NCBI GenBank assembly: GCA_020137815.1 | Contig: CM035350.1 | Location: 7,972,651 to 8,036,650 of the forward strand | Source: Hormiphora californensis | Taxonomy: Eukaryota > Ctenophora > Tentaculata > Cydippida > Pleurobrachiidae | Direction: 5' to 3' | Length of the DNA stretch: 64,000 bases | In this document: piece after piece, positions 36,001 through 46,910 of the stretch | Layout: each line of letters starts with the position of its first letter | Position numbering within the stretch: position 1 is the first letter of the stretch | The notes under the pieces: model-generated | What the model was told of the DNA's origin: nothing | Database searches by the model: none | The model's input: only the letters and a program-made list of their open reading frames with translations | Position numbers and translations under genes: made by a program

Positions 36001-39000
36001 CCTGTAGAACTACAAGATTAACAATTTCTTTGAGGGAGCTGTGTCTAACGAGTCTCGTCCAGTTGCTATGGATACGGTTAGATGTATCCACGTAGTGGTG
36101 AATCTTACTGTCAACATACACCTGAAATGAGAGGTGTGTAACTAAACAAGAAATGAGTGTTTGAAGTGAGACAGGAATAGAGTTGTACTGTTCCCCTTTT
36201 TCTGCACAAAATAGGGTAGAAGTTGCCCTACTCGACCCTGTTTCACCCGTCACCGTGCACATTTAGAACAATAACGGGTGACAACTAAAAATCTCGACTT
36301 TTTTGTGAGCTCTAGCACCAACCCCGTTTGAGATACAGCTATAGTATAATTTTTCAGACAATTTTGAAACAGAACAACACAACGGGAAAGAAGTTGTCTC
36401 ACAGGCTACTGCCCTCACTGAACCGGTCCGACTGATTACAGTCATCAGTCATGACAATTGACAAGAAGCGAATCAAGAGATGAGATTAGATTGAACACAC
36501 ATGTTTTGCAATACAATTCACAAACACGTACCGGCCAGAGGGAGTCTGGTTTCTTGTGGGTAGTTGCATCCTGTAGGGTAACAGTCCTACCCACTACACA
36601 ACCAATGATAACCCCAGCACCAAATCCCTTACTGGGACAGGCACTTATTGTATTATCCTCTGCAACTCTGGGGGGAGAGGAGGAAACATTATTATTGAAT
36701 TCCGAATAATTTGTTTTGAACCCTTACTTATTTCCCAATAATTAATGTATTTGTGTTGAATGCCCCCTGCGGCCTGCTTACCTGCTCTCGATTCCCTCGG
36801 GAAGATGGAACATTTGACGGATACCATGTCCACGTGGGTAGATCTCTCGGAGGTAGAGTAGGGTTGGGTAGAGCCTACACTCGGGGTGGCTACATGGTAG
36901 TGGGTCACACACTGAGAACAGGGAGGAGGGGTTAGTAAATAGAAAAATTATCCAAGCCAAAACTACCTACCCATAAAGTAGGGATCAAGGGGTAGGAAGC
37001 TCTCCTCGGGTTGGGCAGTCATCTCCTCCTGGGTGAGTCTCATCCTCTTGGTCTTGGGCTCGGGCACCCACTCTTCAATCTCTTTCCAGAACTTGCTCCT
37101 CGTTAGGTTCTGTTGCTGGGACAGGGACCGTTATAGTCACGTACGGATATCAACAAAACAAATTACTGAATTTATACACTGGGTGGCAAGTCCCATAAAA
37201 CTGGTGTTGGTTCTAATATATATATATTCGTTATAAAGGAACATCTTCCCTCCCTCTACTGGTTCTAATATCTATTCGTTATCTTCCCTCCCTCTCTATC
37301 TCTAACCTGTAACTGATTTTCATCGTGGTACCGGACCCCGGGTACAGCCAGCTGAGTATCATCAGTATCTCCTCCTCGCGAGATGTTCCTCCTCCATATA
37401 GGACCGTGGAGGGGGTTGCTGAACAGTGTGTTGTAGCTCCCTGCCCTGCTGGGGTGGTGGACACACTAGGTGTTTCTTGGGCTGCCTGCTCGCACCCCCG
37501 GCAGCCCCTCCTCCCCTAGACCTGTTGGACATGATCACCTCGGTGCTGGAATACTCGCCCCCATCTCCACCCTGGACATGATAGTGGACCCTCTCCTGCT
37601 CATCTACCACTAACTGCATGTTATCACCATCTATCTCGACATCTTCGAAACCCTCGATATCCTCCTCGATGACGTGGGCAATGACCTGGTTACTGGGTTC
37701 AATAACCTCGTGACCCTCCTCCACGACCATCTTGTTAGGGGCTCCACCACCACCACCTGCCCCTCCCTCCGCTCCCTTCTTGAAGTATTTACCACTCTTC
37801 CGTTTGGGCAGCCTCATGAACTTCTTCTTGGGGCTGCCTCCGTCCTTCTTTTCATGGGACCAGGACTTCCTGCTGCGTTTACCACCCGCACCAGAAGTAG
37901 GGAGCTGGTCTTCCTTCAGTCGGATCTCAATGGAGTTGTTCCCGTACTGGATGTCTACGTCATTCCTTCCTTTCTGACCCTGGTCTAGAGGGGAAAAATA
38001 TAATTGGAGTTAATACACTACTATCTGGATCGACAGAGCGAAATACATATTTTTTATGTATAGAGGGGATGGGGCTGTGGGAAAAAGGACACCTACCCTC
38101 TCCGGACATGATCATATCGGGTAGCTGATCAGTGATGTATTCCTGTTCAGCGCCCTCTGGTAGTTGGATATCCTGGTCGGTGGAGAACACAACCACACCG
38201 TTATCAGAGTAGGTTACCTTGTTACAGATCACACTTGAACCATCCTGAGAATGGGTGGTAGAAGGGGTGAGTAGAAAGTGTACAAATAGTGGAGGGTTAG
38301 GAATCATAACGAGGTTATATAAGATCACTTCTCTCCGAGGAGAGCTGCCTATAATTGGGTCTTAACGTATACTGCTGATATATAATATCGTACCTCATTG
38401 TAGATGACAATGGGGTGATTCCCCATGTCTTGAAGTGATGTCAACTCACTGGAATCCTGACTAACAATCACAATCTGGCTACCCTCCGGTACTGAGAAGA
38501 TAGAGTTAGAATATAATAATATTGGGGGGGGGGGGGAAGGGTATATCAATATTATTAATATCTGAGAACCTGTCACTTCTTCTCAATTAACAACATATCA
38601 CAACTACTTACTGTTGATCATATGTTGTTCCCCGTCCATCTCCTCTGGATTAACTATCTCCTCTATCTGTCCGTCTACAGTTGTAACCAACCGTCCATCA
38701 ACTATCTGCCCCTCTATCAACTGTCCCTCCATTCCCTCCCCAGCGGTCCCTATCTCCTCAGGCTGCTGCTGCTCCTCCCCCGGAGGTAAATCCACGATAC
38801 CATCAGCCTGTTGTTGTCGTGGTATCTCCTCTTCCTCCATAACAGCAGCCTCCACCTCATGTTCCACCAGCTGTCTGTCTCCCCCCTCCTCAGGGGGTGG
38901 AATCACTATATCACCCTCCACATCTTCCTCAATAGACATGACCACTTCAGAGGGAGGTGCCATTATTTCCTCAGAAGGAGGTTCCATTTCTACCTCAGAG

Positions 39001-39062
39001 TGAGGTGCCACCTCTACTTCTGTCTGCTGTTCCAAAACTGGCGGCTCACCTTCATCCGACAT
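33060..39062 (-). CDS. PRDM-like protein: acidic N-terminus, PR/SET domain, C2H2 fingers
   Basis: Fifteen exons in continuous phase: 38612-39062, 38394-38491, 38097-38244, 37522-37984, 37307-37448, 36971-37115, 36782-36911, 36532-36667, 36002-36121, 35637-35763, 34955-35161, 34270-34459, 33952-34114, 33653-33778 and 33060-33470. Product about 1,018 aa. Residues 1-434 are acidic and Gln/Pro/Gly-rich with a basic patch (KRSRKSWSHEKKDG). A Cys/His cluster (CDPLPCSHPEC) precedes LPEGIES, which opens a PR/SET domain: VYVDSKIHHYVDTSNRIHSN, then WTRLVRHSSL, then RRIDAGDELVVW. At least two C2H2 fingers follow (CYECGSMFKS..DHVRHVH; CMTCFKKFGS..KKHMQNNDH). PRDM proteins are chromatin-binding regulators, some with methyltransferase activity. 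The last exon's final residues fall in a repeated sequence, so the 3' end is uncertain. Confidence 0.85.
33474..33493. repeat. Poly-G (poly-C on the coding strand) at a splice acceptor
   Basis: A run of about 19 G on the plus strand directly precedes the last PRDM-like exon, reading poly-C then GCAG on the coding strand. It acts as the polypyrimidine tract of that acceptor. Confidence 0.7.
35470..35640 (-). repeat. Tandem copies of a splice-donor segment in a PRDM-like intron
   Basis: On the coding strand the exon 10 donor reads CCTG then GTACTGCTC. The intron immediately repeats this CCCTGGTAC segment about five times, with alternating CTCACAGTTCATACTATCAC and ACTCTCAAACACACAC spacers. Each copy recreates a possible 5' splice site. 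Confidence 0.75.
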
Positions 39063-39186
39063 GATGAGCTAGAGAACAAAGTTGAGGGGTGATTTGAGTG
39101 AAGAATAAACAGCTACGATTTTGTAAAAAGTTATATCAAAAACACAGTAATAAGTTACACATTACACAAACCACCATAAAGATATT

Positions 39187-39873
39187 TCAAGCCTTGTATG
39201 CAATTAAAGACGGAGTCACGGTATCTTCCCCAGTTGCTACAATCACAGCCTTCCTAATGACCTCCATAAAGGGATAGGACACATCCGTGTATCCGAATAC
39301 AAAATACAAAACTGGGATTACACAGGCAGATGCTGCGAGAAGCTGCAAATAAGGACGAGAGTAGAACACAGACAACCGCGAATACGTGAAAGTATCACTC
39401 GGACTTTTCTTCACCGGTTTTCTTATCTTTTCAAGTAAATCATAGTTTGTGGTCGTCCCAACAAGTGTCCGAAATTTGTGGCCATCAATTGTGAACTTGC
39501 GTGTGATCGGGGAAAACTTGCACAGGGATAGTGGTGCGGTTATTGAATTTCCCAATGTGTTGACACACCGTATCCTATTGTTTGATTCCAAATAAATATC
39601 AGTAACTGTGTTAGCTTGGTAAGCTACTGAAAGAGAAGACGTGACCCAGGGAGCTGCAGTGATGCTTAGGAGGAACGGATGGGAGGGGAAGTCTAGGAAG
39701 GGCACTCCAACACCGGATACCATGAGAAGAATGTGAGGGGCAGCGGCAGCAGAGAAATGCCAAGCATCGATAACACATCTGGAAGCCATCCACGACCATT
39801 TTCCGGATCGTACAATGGCTTTTGAAGGTAGCCGAGCTACTTTGGAAATACATCTAATAGTTTGGTTCATCAT
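39187..39873 (-). CDS. Probable mitochondrial membrane protein, family uncertain
   Basis: Single exon, 228 aa. The N-terminus (TIRCISKVARLPSKAIVRSG) is Arg/Lys-rich without acidic residues, like a mitochondrial presequence. A hydrophobic stretch lies at about 45-75. A middle domain contains YLESNNRIRCVNTLGNSI and FTIDGHKFRTLVG. A clear membrane segment AASACVIPVLYFVFGY lies at about 181-197. The layout recalls the TMEM70/TMEM186/TMEM223 group, but the similarity is weak. The stop codon is 125 bp from the PRDM-like start codon on the same strand. Confidence 0.6.
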   Translation of the reverse strand: MMNQTIRCISKVARLPSKAIVRSGKWSWMASRCVIDAWHFSAAAAPHILLMVSGVGVPFLDFPSHPFLLSITAAPWVTSSLSVAYQANTVTDIYLESNNRIRCVNTLGNSITAPLSLCKFSPITRKFTIDGHKFRTLVGTTTNYDLLEKIRKPVKKSPSDTFTYSRLSVFYSRPYLQLLAASACVIPVLYFVFGYTDVSYPFMEVIRKAVIVATGEDTVTPSLIAYKA

Positions 39874-40151
39874 ACTGTGAAATCAGGTCATCTCTAAAGA
39901 GGGAATTGTTGCAGTGATTATCGCTGTGCTAAGACCAACAGCATTACGTACGTTGCAATCGTGCCGAGTGAGCTGACGACCGAGAAACACATTTTTGGTC
40001 GCAATTTCAGAGCAGTCAGCAGAAACCGTTTATCTTTTAGGAATAAATTAAGCAAAACAGGATGAGAAAATGAATGACGTCAACAGGCAACAGCTGATGA
40101 AAGATGTGGGAAAGGATTTATATTAACTTTTCGGTTTTCGAGACACTGAAG

Positions 40152-40517
40152 TCTGGCGCGGGATAAGGCAGCGCTTTTCAAGAACGAAAGCGGAAATTTT
40201 AAAGAGAAAAGTGAAAACAAAGAATGTTCAAATTTCAAAATATGGAGTCGCGCGCGACTCCATATTTTGAAATTTGAACATCGCGTGCTTGTATTTGCAG
40301 CGTTTAAACAAATTTTTTAGCCGCGGCATTTAATTTACTCGAGTTTGCAGCGTAAATTTCAAAATGCGTCCGCGCAGCCCGCTTAAAATCTCATATCATT
40401 TATCAGCTCTTGATTTCTGAAAAATTTAAAATGTTCAAAATTTACTTGAAAAGCGCTGCCTTGTCCCGCTGCCTTATGGCTTATCCTGCTGCCTTATCCC
40501 GCGCTATCGGGGGCCAG
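40152..40517. repeat. Inverted repeat with GGATAAGGCAGCGCTTTTCA ends
   Basis: GCGCGGGATAAGGCAGCGCT at 40155 is mirrored by AAAGCGCTGCCTTGTCCCG (40448) and CTTATCCCGCGC (40493-40504). The same end sequence, GGGATAAGGCAGCGCTTTTC, recurs at 62437, so this is a dispersed family. The right side is partly duplicated (CTGCCTTAT three times). It encloses the palindrome at 40225-40280. Confidence 0.65.
40225..40280. repeat. Perfect 56-bp palindrome
   Basis: Two 28-bp arms, starting TGTTCAAATTTCAAAATATG and meeting at GTCGCGCGCGAC, pair without mismatch or loop. It lies between the small membrane protein gene and SEC31, which are divergently transcribed. Confidence 0.92.
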
Positions 40518-40908
40518 CAACGTTTGCCAAAAAATTTACAGATCTTAAAAAGTTTGAAAAGCGCTTGAAAACCTATCGGGGGCCAGCAACGTTTGCCAAG
40601 AAAAGCGCTGCCAAGTGCCAGCAGCGTTGAGCGTTTGCCAATTCACAAATCACAACTTTATTAAACAATTCTACAGTCCAATTTCTAATTTAAGAGAGAG
40701 GCCGCTACGAATTGAAAAAATCGTGCGGTGTAACACGTTTGTGCGTGATATTCGAAATCGAGATTCGAGTTCCTAACAAGCTTTAGAAAGATAAATTTAA
40801 GACATTTTCAACGCAACCCAATATCAAGTCTTTATCTTATCAGGGTCTGGAGATATGATCAAAAAGGTTTGTTCGACCGTCGAAATATTTATTACATTAC
40901 TTTTAGGG

Positions 40909-43900
40909 ATGAGAATCAAGGAGATATCTCGGACCTCCAACCTATCATGGAGTCCCAGGGGTGTCTACCCGATGTACCTGGCCGCAGGGACTAGTGCAAA
41001 ACAGCTGGATGCCTCTTTCAGCTCGTCCTCTTGTCTAGAATTGTTTGAAGTTGATCCCTCGGCGAAAGGATGGGAAATGCCCGTGAGGGGGTCCCTCAAT
41101 GTCGCCTCAAGGTGAGTTATAAATCCACACATTCTTTTTAGACTGGCTGTAGACTGTAGTTGGGAACTGTTTCAGATTAATTTCAGATGAGTTAATAAAA
41201 TAATGTTTTAGATTCAATGCTATTAAATGGGGCTCAGCTGACACTGAGTATGGTGTTATCGCTGGTGGAGGGGACAGCGGAGTTATCTCCCTGTGGGATC
41301 CTGCTAAGATTCTGGCAGGCGATGAGCAGCCCTTAGTGGCTGAACTACCTAAACACTGCGGGCCTGTCCGGTCACTGGACTTCAATCCCACTAAAAAGTG
41401 TTTGTTGGCATCGGGTGCCAGTGCTAGTGAAATCAATATAGTGGACATTAATAACCCTACTGTTCTTATGACGCCTGGCCCTAAAGCACAGGTATGCAAT
41501 AACAAGTATGATCTGCATTAATGACGTCACTCTTATCTCACCTAACCCCCTCTACAGTCTACTCAGCCTGATGAAGTCACTATAAATATACCACCTGCTC
41601 CCCCTCAGCCTGATGACGACGTTGTTGCTCTTGCTTGGAACCACCAAGTGGAACACATCCTCTGTTCCGCCCACCCTGGCTCTGCCAGGTGTATAGTATG
41701 GGATCTACGGAAGAATGAGGCTATAATCCAGGTGTCTGATGCGTCCAATAGGGTCCGGTGCAGTTGTGTAGCATGGCATCCTGACGTGCCAACTCAGTTA
41801 CTGACATGTTCCGATGAGGATAGGTACCCAGTTATTCAAGTGTGGGATCTCCGCTTTGCTACAGCCCCTACCATGGTAATATATTTGGAATAATTGCTGA
41901 CAAGATATATTATCACGGCGAAAAATTTTATTTTACAGAGGGTTAGAAGTTCTAACTTAGAACATACCAAGAACAATCCAATAAATCTGCCTGTTCTCTA
42001 CTAACCAGTTTCTATCCACAGATTATGGAGGGACATCAAAGGGGTATCCAGACGTTAGCATGGTGTGAGAGTGACAGTGGGCTGCTTCTAACCAGTGCCA
42101 GAGACGACACCATGATCTGTTGGAATCCCAACAATAACGTGCACGGGGGTGAGAGATTGGTTGAGTTCACCGCCCCTAGCCAGTGGACATTTGATATGGA
42201 GTGGTGTCCCAGGAACCCCTATTTGATTGCCTCCTCCTCCTTCTCTGGCCGCATGTCTGTGGTGTCCCTGTTCGGTGGCGATGAGGAGATTCCAGCTCAG
42301 CCACGTGCCAGGATGAGCAGTGACCCTTTCGCTGCCCCGCCACCACCCCCACCACAACAAATGAACATACCAGCCATGACCCGGGCTCCAAAGTGGCTGA
42401 TGAAGCCTTGTGGGGTTTCCTTTACATTTGGTGGCAAGCTTCTCTCTTTCCAATCTACATCTTCTGAGGTACCATCATTTTCTAGGAAATTTGACTTGCG
42501 TGGAAAAGTTTCCTTTTCAGTCAAGTTCAATAATTAGTATTATATTATTTCCCAGTACCTGAAGAGGTAGACTATCTTTCATTTCACCAGGTGACCATCA
42601 GCCAAGTAACAACGGACCCTGAACTGTTGGCGAGGAGCCAGAAACTGGACTGTGCCCTCCAGGAGAACACCATGTCAGAGTTCTGTTCGGAGAAAGCAGA
42701 ACAGAGTGATCAGGAGAAGGACAAACAAATATGGAGCTTCCTAAAGGTATTTATTCTCACTTCATTCACACGACATAATATGTACTTCCCACAGCCAACT
42801 CATGTATTAACGTTTTCAGTCTACATTTGACAGTAAGCCGCGGCAGCGATATCTAGAGTTACTGGGCTACAAGGTGGAGGACTTGGGTGATTTAGTAAAG
42901 GGTGTTACTGAGACTGTCAGTGAGATGACCCTGGATAGCGACACTGCAATCATCAATAAAAGTGATGCTGATAGCGCTTCTGAAAAGGTACGTGAACCAG
43001 GAATGTGGTCATGTTATTACAGCACAGTGCTTTTTGTTGGGATGCATGTATTGGGCACAACTAATTCTATCCTGCATATACAACATCGCTATTGCACGAT
43101 ATCTGGCTGTCTCACAAATCCAGCCTCCCAAACTAAGGGAGGTCCCCATTATTATTATACAGGGCTCTGACAAGGATGTTTCTGAGATACTAGAAGATAA
43201 TGACACTGGTATTATTAAGCAGGTGAGATGGATTTTGAGAGAGAGGGAGCTGTGGAGTGTGTTTTTTAGTTGGCATTTTTGCAATGATCATTTTCACACA
43301 TAGTTAATCATTAGATTATCAGTATACTGCTTCAATTTTTAATGTTTTGCTATTTTAATGGTTTCAAACAATTCGTCCTCGCAAAAGTATTTGTTTATTA
43401 TTTGTGGTTACTCAACACCATCCTAGCCGTGGTTACGAAGTCACCCCTTTTATTATAGCGCGGAGGGGTAATTTCATTACCAAATCCTAGCCGTGGCCCT
43501 TATTTCAGGTCCCTATCTCTATTGACACCAGTACTGGAGTAGATGGTCTGATATGCCGAGCCATGCTACTGGGACAGTTTGAGCTGGTGGTAGAGCTCTG
43601 TTTGAAAGCAGGGAGAATGGCAGATGCCCTGGCAGTAGCGATGGCCGGGGGTAGAGAGTTGTTCCAGAAGACTCAACAAGAATACTTCAGACAGGCAACG
43701 TCTCCCAGTGCTGCGGTGAGTGTGTTTATCATACAGAGCTAGACACACACTGTAGATCGTGTGGTTACTGTTGTAGTGCATGACAAAGCAATGTTCATTA
43801 GAACTGTAAAATGAAATAAAATTTCTACCACCTATCCCGGTGTCCCAAATAGAGGAATACGGGAATACCATTCCCGTCGGCCAAATTGTCTCATGGCCGA

Positions 43901-46504
43901 TTTTCGGCGATTTTTTCACATCCGAGGACTTCAAAAAGTAGCTCACGTGATTCAGCGTACCAAAATTAGTGGGGATAGTGGGTAATGACATTGCCATAAT
44001 GCATCCTTCAGAATCACCAATTAACATCCAATTATGTCAATTAGCACCCTAAATTGGCATCAGAGGATTTTAAAAAGTAGCTCACGTGATTCAGCGTACC
44101 AAAATTAGTGGGGTTTGTGGTCAAGCTTGATTGTTTGATATTTTTCATGAAATTTCAATTTTTGACCAATTATGTTCAATTATTGCCAATTACAGGGGCT
44201 GATAGTGAGACCGCAGAATCTGTCGTGTGCTGCGCACAAAAGACTAGCAAATTTGAGTGGGTTGTACGGAAAAGCTTGCTGAGAGAGCAAATAACGGAAT
44301 TTTTCCAAATTTTTTTCACTGTGGGATTCACAAGACCGTCACCTACAGCCCAGTGAAATCCCCGTGAAAAACGGTTAATTACAAGGTTCGCAGTGATCAA
44401 AACCGTAAACAACTTCATTTTTCAGTTTTCTTCATTTTTGAGAGGGTAGAGCTCTTTACCACACTGTCACTCAAAATTGAGATAGAAAATCGAAAAAAAT
44501 CGTCAAGTGTGTATCTCAAATTGTCCATTCTTTCGATTCCCGGGTTTTTTGAAACTCCTAGGGCAAACCGTCTAGGGTGCAACCTCAAAAAACTTTGAAA
44601 ACACCGTTTTTTTGAGCGCCGGATGAATTCTGCGGTCTCACTCAAAGTCACGTGACTTAGGACTAATTAGGCAAGTGAGAGCTGGGTTGTGAGACCGCAG
44701 AATGTGTTGTAATTCGTATATTCATATGAATCTCTCTCTCTCCCTCTCTTCAACACCACATTCTCTCCTTTTTGGTTGAGTGTACGTTCAAAAGCAAGAG
44801 AAGATAGAAGAGAGAAGAGGGAAACACACCCCAAGGGGGGGCTGTATGAAGAGTCTTTGACCTTTCACTAGATAAAGTTGATCAGAAACGGGGTAAGAGT
44901 GCAGTGGCAGTGGCTGTAGTAATTTTGTACAAAAGAAAAAATATAGTCAAAGCTTCAGCATCTGCCGATCTCATCTCCTCTCACTTCTCTCTGCACTCAC
45001 TATCTCTCTCTCTCTCTCTCTCTTTCTCTATCCTCTATTCTCTCCGCATATACTCTCTCTCTCTCTTTTCTAGCTCTCGATAAAATCATAAGGCCTGGAA
45101 AAAGCATGGATTATCTCTGAAATCCTACTTTGTTTTCTTGAAGTTTTTATTGAAAAAAGCCGAGAGACCGCGCAGAGAGTTCGAGAGCACGACGAGACCA
45201 GGAACTTACGTAGCGCACCCTATCCCGACCGAGACGAGATTGCTTCTTAGAGAAGGAGAGAGGACTAGAGACGGCCTTTGAGTTCTGTGGTCGTCCGCGA
45301 TTGATTCTTGCTCCTAGCGCGCTCGATGCCTAGATGAGAGTGAGCGAACGAGTCTTATCGTACTTCCGCACTTTTGTTAACCCTCGAGACTCTTCTTCTT
45401 GTTGGATTCGTGATGAGAGACGGGATGATCCTTAGAGAGGGAGGATCACGAGACGTCCAGATCGGATTGATCTGACGTGCTCGCTTTACGACGGAGATAG
45501 ATGCCGAGATGGCCCGATGAGGAGAAACGGATTGACTAGTTTCCCCGTATGTGAGCCGCGCATTCACTGATCGAGGTAAGGAAATTGATTGTCTGCTGTT
45601 GAGTCGAGACGCAGTTGTAGCTCACTCTGGTTCGTAAGATTTTTCCTCTTCCCCCACGATCTGGATACTAGCATGACTCTCAGGAACCGGACGAGTGGAG
45701 TTGTTGGGATAGTAGTCAGAGTTAGCCGTTTCTGACTGGGTGATCAGCGCGGCTCGATGGGCATGATGGGTTGGTGTCTCGTGAGGAGAGGACGTGACGA
45801 GGCGACGGACGTGAGGGAGACGAGAGAGAGAGAGAGAGAGAGGGGGTCTCTCTCACTAGTTGAGATCAAGCCAAAAGGCTAGAGAAAGAGAAGGAGCTTG
45901 AGTGGCTGGTTGTAGCGGCCAAGCCCTTTACAGAACAGAGGGGTGCGAGATGCCCAAGAGGTTGATAATAAACTACTGCCAGTACCCAGAGATGAGGTCC
46001 AAGCTATGTTGACCTTCTTCATGCACCGTGGTATGTGCGTCCAGACGAATGTGGAGCAAGATTACATCTCTCTTATTCTATCATCACCCGAAGAGAAGAT
46101 AGTAACACTGGGTGGCCATAAAAATGAGGACAATTTCTGAGGATCAATCATGAACCCAGACAAAATACGAGTACCTAGATCTTCTTAGTCGTATTCCCTC
46201 CCATCTCTCATTATCTGGGTGGGTTGTTAGGATTACGGTATAGCCAGGGGGAGACGCAAGTGCCCAGTAACCCTAGATTGTCAGAATGTCTCTCAGTCTC
46301 GAAAAGAAGAGAGAGTCGAGAGGAGAGAGAGGCGCGAGGAGAGATAGAGAGAAGACGCTGAGCGATCGCTAGCAGCGATGCGCTGCGTGGATATAGAAGA
46401 GTCTCTATATAGAGAGGATATCGTAGCTAGCTAGAGACGAGATATATCGCGCGATATCTCTAGCAGAGACTCTCTTCTCTCTCGGCTTCTCTCTCGCTCT
46501 ATTC

Positions 46505-46535
<31 letters not shown>

Positions 46536-46668
46536 TCGCGCTCTCTCTATCTCTCCTCCTCTCGCTCTCTCTCGGCTCTATCTCGCTCTCTCACACACCC
46601 AATCAAGCTCCTTCTTTTTCTTTTCCCTTGGTGATCTCAATAGATGAGAGGCCCCCCTCCCCTTCTCA

Positions 46669-46741
<73 letters not shown>

Positions 46742-46860
46742 CAATAAAAACTTCAAGAAAAACAAAGTAGGATTTCAGAGATATCCAGGCTTTTTCCAGC
46801 CTTATGATTTATCGAGAGACTAGAAAAGAGAGAGAGAGAGAGAGATAGAGAGAGAGAGAT

Positions 46861-46910
<50 letters not shown>

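Noticed and set aside
45943-46140. 65-aa frame in the core of the inner SEC31 intron element as a transposase piece
   Set aside because: Too short, no catalytic motif recognised and no continuation in other frames.
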